A stretch of 64,000 nucleotides of DNA from Ligustrum vulgare (GCA_963555705.1 OY743179.1:23010692-23074691), one strand, 5' to 3'; shown: positions 22,738 through 35,418, counted from the first letter of the stretch. A program made the numbers and translations. The notes: generated by a model not told the origin, from the sequence alone.

Positions 22738-25700
22738 ATGAGTAACCATATAAGTTTCAGAAGCATACTTGATGCTAACAAGCTTACCGGACCAAACTTT
22801 TGGATTGGCATCGTAATGTGAGACTTGTTCTCAAGCAAGAAAAAATTGGATATGGCTGCCGGAAGCTCCTACTGAGGAGGCTACACCAGAGGAAGTGCAG
22901 GCTTATAATCAACACAGTGATGACGATAATACTGCGACATGTGTGATGCTTGGAGCTATGTCACCTAAGTTGCAAAAGCAGCACGAGGGTATGGATGCTC
23001 ATACTATTATATTTCATCTCAAGGAGTTGTATGATGAACAGTCTCAAACTAAAAGGTATGAGTCATCCAAAATGCTATTTAGAGGTGTGATGGCAGAGGA
23101 ATCTTTAGTCAGTGCTCGTGTGCTGAAGATGATTGGCTTTATTGAAAAACTGGGCCAATTGGGTTTTGCTATGCATCACAAGCTGAGTATTGATTTAGTT
23201 TTACAATCCCTTCTTGATAGCTATTCACAGTTTATTATATACTTTAACATGAATAAGATTCAGTGTACCCTACCTGAGCTGCTGAATATGCTAAAAACTG
23301 TTGAGCCCAACATCAATAAAGGTAAAGGACAGATCTTAAACATTGACGACTCTAAGGGAACTAAGAGGAAGTCCAACTTGACCTTTAAGAAAGGATCTAA
23401 GAAGATCAAGTCTACTGGAAAAACAGTCAAAGCAGATAAAGGAAAGTCCAAGTCTAATGATCATTGCTTTCATTATTGAAGTAAAGGGCATTGGAAGAGG
23501 AACTGCAAGGTTTACCTTGCTAGCTTGAAGGGAAAGAAGTCTAATGAGGCTTCCACTTTAGGTAATTACTTTATCGAGGTTTTTATGTCTACTCCTTTAG
23601 ATTCGTGGGCATTGGATACTGGATGTGGATCTCATATTTGCACAAATATGCAGGAACTAAAGAATAGTAGAAGACTGTAGAAAGGGGACGTGGACCTAAT
23701 AGTGGGAAATGGAGCAAAAGTTGTTGCATTAGCTGTGGGGACCTATTATTTATCGTTTCTCTCGAGCCTTGTTTTAAAATTAAAATACTTCTATTTTATT
23801 CCCTCCATTACTACGAATATTATTTCTATTTCATGTTTGGACATGGATGGTTTTTCAATTGAGATTAAGAATAAATGTTTTTCTTTTTATCTTAATGAAT
23901 TATTTTATGGTTGTGGAAAATTAATCAATGGCATCTACATTCTAGACATGCAATACACTATAATGAGTATAGAAAACAAAAAGCCTAAGATAGATAACAT
24001 TAATAATTCCTACCTTTGGCATTGTAGACATGGTCACATAAATGAAAAATGCACATCCAAGTTACATAAAGATGGATACTTGGACAAATGATTTTGAATC
24101 ATTTGATAAATGCGAATCATGCCTTTTAGACAATATAACCAAGTCTCCCTTTACTGGAAAGGGAGAAAGAGCTACAGACATTTTGAGTCTCATCCATACT
24201 GATGTATGTGAACCAATGTCAACAAGTGCTAGAGGTGGTTTCTCCTACTTCATCACTTTCACATATGACGATTCTAGATATGGATTCATCTACTTGATGA
24301 AGTTCAAGCCTGAAGTCCTTGAAAAGTTCAAGGAATTCAAGCAAGAAGCGGAGAGACAAATTGGTAAGAACATTCTCACACTTCGATCTGATCGAGGTGG
24401 AGAATACCTGAAGGATGAATTTTTAAGTTATCTTAAAGAGAATGGGGTTCTCTCGCAGTGGACTCCATCGTATACACCACAACATAATGGTGTATCTGAA
24501 AGGAGAAATCGCACTCTACTTGATATGGTGCGATCAATGATAAGTCGAGCAGCTCTCCCAAAAATGTTTTGGAGTTATGCACTTAACATTGCATGCCACA
24601 CACTAAACCGTGTCCCATCTAAGTCGGTTGATAAAACTCCATATGAGATATGGAATGGGAAAAGACCTAATCTCTCATATTTGAAGGTTTGGGGTTGTGA
24701 TGCTTATGTGAAGCATGCAAAATTGGATAAGTTAGACGTTAAATCCGATAAATGCCTATTTGTAGGCTATCCAAAGCAAATAGTTGGATACTATTTCTAC
24801 AATCCCACAGAGATGAAAGTCATCGTATCAAAACATGCTATATTCTTAGAGAAAGAGTTCATTCTAAGAGAGAGCAGTGAGAGCAAAGTAGAACTTGAAG
24901 AAATTCAAGAAACTACAAAAGAGGTAAACCGATTAGATGAACCAGTAGCTGTGTCTAATGTTGATAAGACACAGACTGGTAATGGGGAATCGCCAGACCC
25001 TAAGGACATACCAGCTCCGCGCAAGTCAGAAAGGGTTATTTGTCCTCCCAAAAGATTTGATCTTATGATTACCAAAGAAAACTTGCTAATTGAGGAAGAT
25101 GAACCCTCAACTTACGCAGAATCAAAATCAAGTGTTGACTCAATGAGATGGCAGGAAGCCTTGGAATCTGAAATGAACTTCATGTACGAAAACAAGGTTT
25201 GGACCTTAGTTGACCTACCTGATGGGGGTAAGACCCATAGGTTGTAAATGGGTTTACAAAAGAAAGGTAAACATGGATGGTAATGTTCATACATATAAGG
25301 CAAGAATAGTGGTGGAGGGATATAAGCAAAGATAAGGAATTGACTTTGATGAAACCTTTTCACCAGTCGCCATGTCTAAATCTATTCGGATTCTGCTTGC
25401 AATAGCAGCATACTACGATTATGAGATTTGGCAAATGGATGTTAAAACTGTGTTTCTTAATGGGAATCTTAATGAAGATGTGTACATGACACACAGATCG
25501 AGGGTTTTGAATCCAAGGAACAAAACAAAGTATGCAAATTACAAAAATCCATGTATGGTTTAAATCAAGCCTCACGGAGCTGGAATCTTCATTTTGATGA
25601 GATAATCAAAAGGTTTGATTCTATCAAGAATGAAGATGAACCGTGTGTGTACAAGAAAATTAGTGGGAGCAAAATCATGTTTCTAATTCTGTATGTAGAT

Positions 25701-26678
25701 GAAATATTGTTATAAGGAAACGATATCCCCATGCTTCAATCAGTAAAAACATGGCTATCCAAAAACTTCTCCATGAAGGACATGGGAGATGCAGCATACA
25801 TCCCTGGGATTAAGATCTATAGGGATAGATCTAGAAAGATGCTTGGCCTATCTCAGTTTTTGTACATAGATAAAATCTTAAGAAGATTTAATATGCAATA
25901 GTCCAAGAGAGGGCTCTGTCCCATTGGACATGGGATCACTCTCTCTAAGGAAATGTGTCCGAAAACACAGAATGAAAGAGATCGCATGAATAGAATACCT
26001 TATGCATCAGCAATAGGATCCATCATGTATGCGATGCTACGTACAAGACCGGATGTTTCATATGCTTTGAGTGTCACAAGCAGGTTCCAAGATAATCCTG
26101 GCGAGAAACATTGGATCGCGGTCAAGAACATTTTTAAGTACTTGAGAATGACTAAAAATATGTTACTTGTATATGGAGAAGATGAACAAAAAGTTCAAGG
26201 ATATAGTGATGCTAGTTTTCAGTCAGATAAAGATGATTGTAAATCCCAGTTCAGATACGTATTTACTCTAAATGGAGGAGCGGTCATTTGGAAAAGCTCC
26301 AAACAAGACACTATTGCAGATTTAACTACAAAAGCCGAATACATAGCTGCTTCAGAAGTAGCAAAGGAAGCCTTCTAGATTAGAAAGTTCATAACCGAAC
26401 TGGGAGTGGTTCCTAGCATTGTTGATCCAATAACTTTGTATTGTGATAAAAATGGAGCCTTCAAACAAGCGAAGGAACCAAGGTCTCATCAACGATCCAA
26501 GCATGTATTAAGATGATATCATCTCATCAGGAAAATCATAGAAAGAAATGATATACAGATAGAACGAGTCCCGAAATATGATAATGTAGCAGATCCTCTG
26601 ACAAAGGGATTGTCCCAGCACACGCATGATGATCATACCAAATATGTTGATATTAAATACATGAGTGATTGGATCTAG
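22738..26678 (+). pseudogene. Copia gag-pol polyprotein, multiply interrupted
   Basis: Gag begins MSNHISFRSILDANKLTGPN, soon shifted, and reopens through the 22895-23479 frame. Its zinc knuckle is broken (CFHY then stop in place of CFHCG). Protease: WALDTGCGSHIC near 23620. Integrase (24020-24900): zinc-binding YLWHCRHGHINEKC, then core residues in LIHTDVCEP, LTLRSDRGGEYL and NGVSERRNRTL, so the D-D-E triad is intact. Reverse transcriptase (25140-25900): WQMDVKTVFLNG, with the active site reading YVDE (GAA at 25701-25703) instead of YVDD. RNase H: YGEDEQKVQGYSDASF to IAASEVAKEAF, ending DWI before TAG. Stops and shifts occur in every domain. Confidence 0.92.
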
Positions 26679-27779
26679 TTTGCATAGGATTTTATTTAAT
26701 GTGATATACACTTTGTTTGGACATCGTTGGTATAAACATTTATTAATTAAAAGAGTTTACATTTTGATTGGCAGATCTGTTATTTCTTAGAATTACAATA
26801 ATAGAGTCCGTAGAATAAGTTCAAATAACTTGTAAATCACAAGGTGTTGTGATTGTGAGATACAAGTGATAAAATGACTTATTCTTAAATTATCCCTAGT
26901 CAAAGTAGCAACAAGATACGGATATTGTTATTTCCGTTAGACTAACACGTGTTGCATTTCTTTTTTATGAAGAAATTTGCTCATCTCACGAGTTAGAATG
27001 TAGAGGGACATTTGAATGAACACATGGATGCATTTTCAGATGAACAAAGCATCGGACAACCCTCCTAGAGATTCCACATGGATAACTATCCAAACGTCAA
27101 TGGTAAATGTCTAATGTGTGGTTGTGGATTTGGTCCTTTAACTTGAGGAATTCATAGAATCTTATATGAAGATTACTATGCTTTGGCGAGCGTTGATGTT
27201 GGCTTTTGAGAGGGAGTCATTAGGATGACGTCGCACAAGTATAGTAAGACTCATATGAAGGTTGTGTATGTTCAAAATGAGGATTCATCACTTCTGGGTA
27301 GTAGGAGATTGTAACTTGCATTTCACCAACCAAAGTTTATATAAATCCTCGGTCGTGGTAGTGTTATGAATTGAAAAATGTTTCAATCATGACTAAATCA
27401 ACTAGAGGAGAGGTGAATAAAATAATTGGTTAAAAGAGATTGACGTTATTCCATATCTCTCAACCGATTGGGTTATATATGATGAATGGATTATATTTTC
27501 ACTGAAACTACACATATACTGGTCTTATGATAACCACATGACATTTTCTTCACATGGATTGCCTTGATACGTTGCTAGACGTCAATCTTGGACTACGATG
27601 TGAATTAATCGATCTTGGTGAATCGATGATGAATTTGAAATAGAGATTTCAATTCATTTTATTCCAATTAGATTGGAATGATAATAACACGACGTTTTCC
27701 ATCTTGAATGAAACCTAATGGGTCACACACAAAAGTAAGAATTAAGCATCTGGAATTGGATCTTGTACAAGTGGGAGAT
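26679..27779 (+). other. Copia 3' untranslated region and polypurine tract
   Basis: About 1.1 kb of non-coding element sequence between the pol stop and the 3' LTR, ending in GTGGGAGA. Parts of it (about 26820-27100) are recognisable in reverse at 53700-53990, showing that the right-hand copia relic belongs to a related family. Confidence 0.75.
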
Positions 27780-28151
27780 TGTTGGAATAATGTATCCAAG
27801 CCTAATTAGTTGGGTCGGACTTGGGTTAGCCCATGTCCACAGTCTCTAACCTAATTAGGTTTAGAGTTAAACCTATAAGTACTAAGTTATTTGTAGAGAA
27901 ACACAGTTATTGTATTCTTGGTTGCTAGCACAACAAATCCAGATCTTGGCTTGCTTTGTGGATTACCATCGGAGGCTGGACAATTGGACTGCTGTGGTGA
28001 AGAGACCTCTACACTACATGAATATCAGATTTAAGCGATCCATCAAAAAGATATAATTTCTATCACAAACTTCATCTAAGTGCAAGGTTGATCCAGGCTA
28101 TGGTTTCGATTATTTTATTTCCGCTGTGCATGTATGTTTCGAAACCTTACA
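27780..28151 (+). repeat. 3' LTR of the copia element
   Basis: 372 bp, same ends as the 5' LTR, followed by the CTTAT target duplication. Confidence 0.95.
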
Positions 28152-28156
28152 CTTAT

Positions 28157-29622
28157 AAGTACCACACCACTTCTTGGGGTGTCTAGTAACTTTTTTTTCT
28201 TACTTTGATTTTACTTTACATATTGGGACAATGCGCATTTCAAGTTTGGGGTGATTTCTTACTGTGTTGACATGTAAGATAGCTTTGCCAGCTTAAGATG
28301 ACTTGATTTTTAAAATTGTTATTGATTCATGATTTATGATCAATATGCTATTTGCCTCTACTTTTGCAAATCACTTATCCATATAAGATCGAAGTTATAT
28401 TGAACACAATAGTCATGATTAATTGTTGGTCAAGTTTGAAAATTGTTGAAGGGTGGATAAATTAATGAAGTAGAAGAACTAAGTTGTGACCTTGTATTGT
28501 AAATTCGTATCAACCTATCCAATTTCTTTTTTCTAATGCTCTCAATCTCTTGATCATATTGTGAGATAAGTTTGGGGGTGGTCAAGCCGGTAAAGGAGAT
28601 AGTCTAGATATGTATTGATTTCACGCATGCTTGACATAATTTGTGTAGAGTGTATTTGATTAACAATTATAAGCTAGGTAATGACATATGCTAGAGATCT
28701 AAGCCCATTTTAATTCTTGCATTACTTTATCTCTAGCCTTTTTTACATGAGTGATTAAGCCCATTGGAGTATCTAAAAACTTGGTGCCGTAAATTTTAAA
28801 CTTGGGAGTCACCGGCATAAAGTTTGCTACATGGGTCAAATAGAAAGCTTAATGAGTAGAATAACAAAAAAAAAATATTTGCATTTTCTTAATAAGTCTA
28901 CCTCACTTTGTAGATTTTTTCACTCGAGTTATTAAGTCTCTTAGGGTATTTCAAAACCTGATACCCTTTGATCCTAAAAACATCGGGGAGATATCGATCT
29001 AAAACTTGTTACATGGATCAATCAGAAAGTATAAGAAAGTGAGGAAGTCATGAGCAATCATTATATTAGTAGATAGAAATTATGCATTCGTACTTAACAT
29101 AAATGCTTAGATTACTAGTGGGTTTGAATTTCTTAGTAGTTACTTGATTATTAAAGCACTTGAATTTTGAGAGAATCATTGTATATCTAGATTATCGAGA
29201 TTTTGGTAAAGCCCAACCAAACTAAAGTGGAAAAAGAAACGAATGATTTGAGAGTAACCTCTACAATTGCATCTTGGGAAAGAGAAGAAATAGTTTTTGG
29301 GAGATGAATGTCACGAGTGGGAAATGAAAGAATTGACCACTAATGATAAGTTAGTTCCGAATTGAAATTTATTCACTCTACAATACTTTCAAACCTAATT
29401 GATGATTGAAAGTGGCCACACACACACACCCTAATTGAACATCGGATAAGTTAAACTTTTTCCTCGTTAGTATTACTTAGAAACATATTTATGATTTAAT
29501 TATACAATTTTACACTCATGAATAATTTTCTAATTGTCTAACATTGTTGATCCATATTCAATGTTGCTTGATTACGCTAGTAAATAATTTTGCTTCAGAC
29601 GAGCAAACGCTCAAGTTTGAGA
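28157..29622 (+). other. Interior of the old gypsy element, 3' part, non-coding
   Basis: No coding is readable. Several CAAGTTTGGGGTG-like phrases (28238, 28569) are of the kind found in the long non-coding 3' part of Tat/Athila-like elements. The stretch ends with AAGTTTGAGATG directly before the 3' LTR, a decayed polypurine region. Confidence 0.6.
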
Positions 29623-31895
29623 TGTGATAATTGTGCTTTACACACTTATTTTAGTTCTTATATAACATTTTAATTGAAGAATTGAGCAAATTTATACTTA
29701 TAAATTGTGTTTCTCTTGTACATTTAGGTATAACCCCAATTGAAAAGAAAATGAACAAGATTGAAGAGAATTGAGTGAAAAAGAAGAGAATTTTGATGTT
29801 CGGGGTCTAATTGAAAGAAATCAAAAGTTTGAGGACTGGGTTGCAATATCCCAAAAAGATGGAGGGCCTGCCTTGCAAAATATTTCAGGGTATTGTTGCA
29901 ATAAGAGTCAAAATGTGGGGACCAAAGTGTTGAGGACAAGAGTTGAGAGTTTTAACTTGCAAATATACTGATTACTTCAATGTAATTACAAGAAAAATAA
30001 AATAAAAGAAAACAAAAGAAAAAGAAATCTATATATATATATATATATCCCACAAAGATAAGCCCATTTTTTCTCATACAGATTAAGAAAACATTATTTA
30101 ATGTTATTGAAATTTTAATTTTTCCCACTTTTTTCTGATTATACCCTTACTTTACCATAAATAAGTTGACGTTAATTTCAATCGGCCATTGAGTCTTGCA
30201 TTGGTTCAAATGAAAAGCCAAATGATAACCTGCCATTAATTCCAAAATGAAGTTAAATTTACCGCCACTATCTGGATGAGATAATCTAAAGGAAAATTGT
30301 TGAAGTTTCAAAATTTGGAACTTAGATTGAAAATTGGCAAATCATAAAACAATTCCAACCTTTTCTGCTCCACCCGTTAAAGTTGTTTGAAATATTAGAG
30401 AGTCTATCTATAAATATAATCATTTTGGTAGATTTAGTTACAAAAAATAAAAAATAAAAAAAAAATGAATAGTTCATCAGTTCATATTCCATTAATTTAA
30501 ATGTGCTGCCTGAAAACATCCCCTCACCCAATGATACCAATTTACAGTCGCCACAAACTACTCCAATTGATTTAAATAATTTTTCTGAAGATGTTAACTT
30601 TATCGACAATACCGTCACATCGACGGAAAATTGTGTGGTCCAAATAAAAAGAAAATTTTCACCTCTGGACAAAAGAGGGTTATTTTTGAAATGCTACTTG
30701 AAGAAAGTTGTGATGGAAAGATACCAAGCGGAGCAGTTTCAAAAGTAGTCAATGTTTTTTCTATATCTGGAAGATAGGTATCTCAAATTTGGCATGACGC
30801 AAAATGCTCTAGCCGTACAATTGGTGATATACCAGATTTTTCTTCCAAGCTCATGAAAAAACTTGGTCGTAAGAGAGTTGAATTAGATTTAGAACGGATG
30901 AAACATATCTCTGTTTGTTATCAAACAAATATTAGATCATTATCAAGTGCTTTGATCGGGTCAAAATCAACCATACATTGGAGAATCGGAGAAGGAAGTA
31001 TTTAGTCGCATTCAAATGCCGTGAAACCATATTAATCTGATGACAACAAGAAGGCAAGGTTAGAATTTTTCTTGTTAATGATCAACAACAGTACAATTTC
31101 AAATACACATTTGTTTATTATCATGCATAATCAAATTCATATTAATGAAAAATGGTTTTACTTGTCTACGACATCACAAAAATATTATCTTCATCTGGAT
31201 GAACTGGAGCCATTTCGTACATGCAAAAGTAAAAGATTTATTTCAAAGATAATGTTTTTGGCCGCCATTGCTTGTCCATGATTTGATGCCATTTCAAATA
31301 AGGAATTCAATGGGAAAACAGTAATATGGCCATTTTGTATAAGGAAGCAGCCAAGCGGCGTAGCAAAAACCGTATAGCGAGGACATTAGAGATAAAGCTA
31401 ATATTATCGGTTACTAAGGAAGTCATTCGGCTGTGTTTACTTGAAAAAGTATTGCCTTCAGTAAAAGAAAAATGGCCTTGTTCTAGTTCTAGGACAATCT
31501 GCATTCAACAAGATAATGCAAAGCCACATTTAAATATTAATGGCATCAAGTTCGTGGCAGCTAGGAGTGGGCGCGATCCGGTTCGGTCAGGTTTTAAAGG
31601 AAACGAACCGAACCGATTACCAATGAGGATCTTAGTAATGGAACAATTGGTTCCATATTTGGCTACGGAACAGAACCAAAACCGAACCAATTGGTTCCGG
31701 GTCGGTCATGTTCGGTCCTTTACATTTGAAAATGTTAAAATAAAATGTTCCCTAATAAAGATTAAAAATTTCTTTCAACGCTACTTTAAAAAAAAAAAAA
31801 AAATCTTTCAACTCTACCGTTTGCTCAAATTTGCCTTCAAAAATTGGAATTCCATATCAACAGTTTTTAGAGTTTTGTTTGTAAAATTATTTAGG

Positions 31896-32763
31896 TGGCG
31901 TTCTGTTTGTATTTTATTTTGTATTTTCATTTTCGAAAATGTTTTGTATTTTGTGTTTTCATTTTTGTTTTCAAATTTGCTGAAAACGCGTTTGGTTTGT
32001 CATTTCTGAAAACTGTTTTTGAAAATGAAAAGCTGGAAAACACGTTCTGTTTGAAATTTTGCAAAACACTATTTAAACTATTTTTAATTAATTTGCTTGC
32101 AGAATACTACTAACTCCAACTCAAATTTTCTTTCACAATACACTAAAAATATGGTTACATGCAACACACTAATGTGAGCATTAAGAGTCTATATTAACAC
32201 AGCTTGATCAGGTTCGGGACTTGAGAAAGCTCTACTTCTATTAAAATCCAGAAAATGCAAGTTCTTTCAAAACCACCAGAGTCCATTTATCATTGCATTT
32301 TTTGAAATATAATAACAAGAATTCTCATTTAATTTTTTTTTGTAATGTTGATATTGAATTCAATAAAACTTTATTTAAACTAAGTTCCAAGTTAGGATAA
32401 TTCTCAAAAAAAAAAAAAAAAAAAAAAAAATCTTTATTTAGGCTTAGTTCCAAGCTAGGATAATTCTAAAAAAAATAATAAAAAAATAAAAACTTTATAT
32501 TAAGCTTAGTTCTAAGTTAAGATAATTCTATATTAATAAAAAAAAAAAGAAAAATCCCAAAACGCGTTTTCCGCGTTTTGGACATTTTTTGTCGAAATAC
32601 ACACAAAACGCCCAAAACGATGTTTCGGGTGTTTTCCGTTTTGTGTACAATTTTTTTTTTGTTTTCCAAAATACATTTTCGAAAATGGTAAAGAGAACGC
32701 GTTTTTAACGTTTTCGAAAATAAAAACAGAAAAAGACATCAAAACAACAAAGAGAACATGGGC
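31896..32763. mobile_element. Probable further nested MITE inside the hAT element
   Basis: The left part GGCGTTCTGTTTGT and the right part, read inwards as GCCCATGTTCTCTTTG, begin imperfect inverted halves rich in TTTTCGAAAA and AACGCGTTTT words. The halves flank a 3-copy 60-63-bp tandem repeat with A-rich tails. Target duplication is unclear (TTAGG-like on both sides), so the ends are approximate. Confidence 0.45.
32368..32545. repeat. Three-copy minisatellite with poly-A tails
   Basis: Units starting at 32368, 32431 and 32491 each read CTTTAT... AGTTC(C/T)AAG(T/C)TA(G/A)GATAATTCT followed by an A-rich tract. Period is about 60-63 bp. Confidence 0.8.
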
Positions 32764-34091
32764 TTAGGATTTAGGTAATTCCGAAAGATTTAGATTTGGG
32801 ATTGGGAATTGTGAGTTAAAAAATTGGGAGTTAAATTGATTATATAAAGTAAAGAATCAAAGAGATTGGGTGGAATTGAAGGAGGATTCTGTTTATGACG
32901 GAAGTTGGGAATGGAAAGGAATTTTGGTCAAATGGGAACTTGCCTAAACGGTTTCAACGCTTCATTATTTATATTTAAAAAAAAATTCAACATACAAGGG
33001 AACCAAAGTATCGTCGGTTCCAATTAATAAGAACCGGACCGGTTCCCGTTCGATTCTAAATACAAATACCAAATCGGGAATTTTCCTTGGTTGAACCGGA
33101 TCTGGACCGGCCGGTTCTAATCGGTTCCGGTTCGGTTCCATCAGTTCCCAGAAAATGTGCCCACTCCTAGTGGCAGCTACAAGAAAAAGAAGGTTTTGAT
33201 ATTCGTTTATGCTGTCAACCCCCGAATAGTCCCGATATGAATATTTTAGACCTTGGTTTTTTTAGAGTGATTGAATCACTTCATCACCAAAAGGCTCCAA
33301 CTACAATTGATGTATTCATTTCTGCTGTTCAGAAGGCTTATGACACTTTTACAACTGAAGAATTAAACAACGTTTTCTTAACATTACAATCATGCATGGT
33401 TGAAGTGATGAAAGTATTGGGAGGAAATAATTACAAGATCCCACATATGAAGAAGCAAAAATTGATTAAAAATGGCTAGCTTCTTGATTTCCTTGAAGTC
33501 GATCCTGATGTTTTGAATGGGGGCCAAGACATTTCTTTGTGGAAGACAATAGAATCCTTATAACATTGCATGGTTATTTAAATGGTTTCTTTTTCCAGTC
33601 GATCATGTTTCAAGTTCAGCCATGTCTCTTCTTGTTGTTGTGTATTCAGGCATTGAATTTTATTTTCCTAGAATCAAAATTCATCAATATCTTTTCATTA
33701 TAATTGCTGTGTATTTTCCCATATCAGCCATGTCTTCATTATGGATTCTGCACATTTTTTCTCCCAGCATGAAAACTTCATTAATAGAACTAGAAATTAA
33801 CATTGTAGGTAGAGCAAAAAAGGGGTTACAATTAAAAGATTTGATTTGTCAACATAGAATTGATATTCTAAACATAGATTAACAGAACTTCATTACACTT
33901 GTTGTTTACGGGCCAGCATAGAGAATTAGAAGAATTTAAGAAGATAAATTTTCAACATTTAAGAAATGACAAGATGATATTCTTGAGTTGGAGAAATGTA
34001 TCCGTCTTCTACTGGTGGAGCATTCAAATCGAGCAACAATGGCCTCCCAGATTCTTTGAGTTCATGATGGATATTGGTTATTTTTAAGCGA

Positions 34092-34191
34092 GTATCTTCA
34101 AATGGATTGACAGAATCATGAAGTTCTTCCTTCAATTTCTTGTATCTTCAAATGGATTGACAGAATCATGAAGTTCTTCCTTCAATTTCTT
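34092..34191. repeat. 50-bp perfect tandem duplication
   Basis: 34092-34141 and 34142-34191 are head-to-tail copies beginning GTATCTTCAAATGG. The duplication lies in the non-coding 3' part of the mariner. Confidence 0.92.
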
Positions 34192-34550
34192 ACTCATGCT
34201 TTAAAACAATTTTTTTGATCTATGAAATTCTAATAAACAGATAAAGTAGGCAGGAAAGTGGTAGGAATGCAGAAATTTGGATGTGGAATTTAAAATGGCA
34301 TGAAGATGAAGCCGTCGGCAAAATGAAGCTATCAATGGAAGTAGAAGTTGGACAGTCATTTGTTGATCTTTTCAGTGGCGATTTGTGCATTTTCTAGGCC
34401 AAGTTGAATTTTTTTAGGTTGACAACAATGTAATTAATAAGGACATATAAGGAAAAATAAAATTTTAATACAACCTATAAAAGGCAAGTGTCCTATAATT
34501 TGGGACAGATGAAAAAGGAAAATGAGTTTATCTTTGTGGGTCGGAGGGAG

Positions 34551-34701
34551 TGAGTGTGTGTGTGTGTGTGTGTGTGAGTGAGTGAGATATGCTCAGATCC
34601 CCGTCACGAGTAATACCGGTTGAGAGATATGGGGGTGGGGCCCCCACGTACAGGAGGGCCCACCTTGTGCCTTGTGGGGAATGCCCGTGACGGGTATTAG
34701 A
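34551..34701. other. (TG)n tract and short inverted-repeat segment beside the mariner
   Basis: A TG microsatellite (about 34556-34576) is followed by a segment with the hyphenated inverted repeat CCCCGTCACG (34596) and CCCGTGACGGG (34684) and a GC-rich palindromic centre GTGGGGCCCCCAC. It could be a small MITE, but no target duplication is convincing. Confidence 0.35.
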
Positions 34702-35068
34702 TCAAAACCATATATATATTTTGAAGTTTTTATAAAATATATGTAATCAATACATTAAAAATTAAACTAAATCAAAAGTTAAAATACATTAAAAAGAAAA
34801 TTGGTGACGAATAGAAATAAAATTAAAACAAATTTAATGCAAAAAAATTAATTAAGAGCCAAATTTTAAGACACGTGGATATTGTTTCTTTTCCTATTTT
34901 GATTAGTTTTGTCTTTTTTAAAATTTCGAATTCGATAATATCTTGTAATAAAATATTATTTGTACTATATTTTTTCATTTGATATTATCGTGTAATCAAC
35001 ATATTTTCATGAATTCTAAATTATTATTATGGATTGAAATCTCATGCATTGCACAGGAGAAATGCTAG
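34702..35068 (+). mobile_element. Possible small Helitron
   Basis: The 3' end has TGCATTGCA (a short hairpin) then GAAATG and terminal CTAG followed by T. This matches a common plant Helitron 3' pattern (CCCGTGCATTGCACGGG...CTAG) with decay. A TC preceded by A at 34702 is a possible 5' end. The interior is AT-rich and non-coding. The 3' end is moderately convincing, the 5' end weak. Confidence 0.4.
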
Positions 35069-35418
35069 TAACATTTAAGACAAAACAATAGAATATTAAT
35101 CTACTGATCGCGATCGCATGGGTTGTTTCTAGCCAAATCCAAAATTTGATTTTTGTTTTTCTTTAATACGTTTGTGATGTGATCCAGACCACGGATACAA
35201 GCCCGCACAAAGATCCGTTGAAGATCAAAGGAGGACCGATGACTCGATTGCAAGCAAAGAGGGCCAAGGAAGCAATGGACAAGTTAGTTCAAGAAACAAT
35301 GGCCAAAACAATGTTCGTGTCATCAAAAGAAGCAAGTTTCATGTTGGGGCCGAGCCAAAACGACGAGTGGATCAACCTCATCCAAGCCGTCGAAGAAGAT
35401 TGCCAACATTCAAGAATT

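Larger units (their letters stand above)
20367..28151 (+). mobile_element. Complete but decayed Ty1/copia element
   Basis: The 7785-bp element has LTRs at 20367-20737 and 27780-28151 and a perfect 5-bp duplication CTTAT at 20362-20366 and 28152-28156. A primer site (TGGTATAAGAGCC) lies directly after the 5' LTR and a polypurine tract (GTGGGAGA) directly before the 3' LTR. By eye the two LTRs differ at about 27 of 371 aligned bases plus one indel, so the insertion is old. It sits in the interior of the old gypsy element. Confidence 0.95.
31562..33169. mobile_element. hAT element inside the mariner transposase
   Basis: The 1608-bp element has perfect 11-bp inverted ends TAGGAGTGGGC and a perfect 8-bp duplication GTGGCAGC at 31554-31561 and 33170-33177. 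About 150 bp at each end is packed with GGTTCGG/CCGAACC/CCGGTTC words, likely transposase-binding sites. It is non-coding. It is a different family from the elements at 2425, 7808 and 49145. The 227-codon open frame crossing its left end is a chance read-through from the mariner. Confidence 0.93.
30503..33565 (+). pseudogene. Mariner transposase (DD39D type), broken
   Basis: The plus strand, in several frames, reads in order: SPLDKR and an HTH-like N-terminal region (30640-30800); HINEKWFYLSTTSQKYYL (31136-31190); CKSKRFISKIMFLAAIACP (31222-31281); CIQQDNAKPHLNI (31500-31538); then, after the hAT insert, QPPNSPDMNILDLGFF (33216-33263) and a C-terminal helix-rich part to about 33565. The second and third catalytic aspartates are at 31512-31514 and 33249-33251. 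The first is asparagine (AAT at 31144-31146) where plant mariners have HxDEKWF. Stops, frameshifts and the hAT insert also inactivate it. The family cuts and pastes at TA sites. Confidence 0.9.
30049..34550 (+). mobile_element. Mariner-like element (plant MLE), split by a hAT insertion
   Basis: The right end, read inwards, is CTCCCTCCGACCCACAAAG, the usual plant mariner/Stowaway terminus. The left end begins CCCACAAAGATAAG and pairs with it for about 25 bp with mismatches, but its outermost ten or so bases are replaced by a (TA)n tract (about 30029-30048). A (TG)n tract abuts the right end, so the TA target duplication cannot be confirmed. Inside is a plant-type mariner transposase pseudogene. 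Excluding the 1.6-kb hAT and its duplication the element is about 2.9 kb. Confidence 0.85.

Noticed and set aside
31326..32009. 227-codon frame
   Set aside because: Only its first 80 or so codons are mariner transposase; the rest is read-through into the hAT element.
34587..34710. Small MITE with CCCGTCACG inverted repeats
   Set aside because: The inverted repeat is short and offset, and no target duplication is visible; listed only as an unclassified segment.
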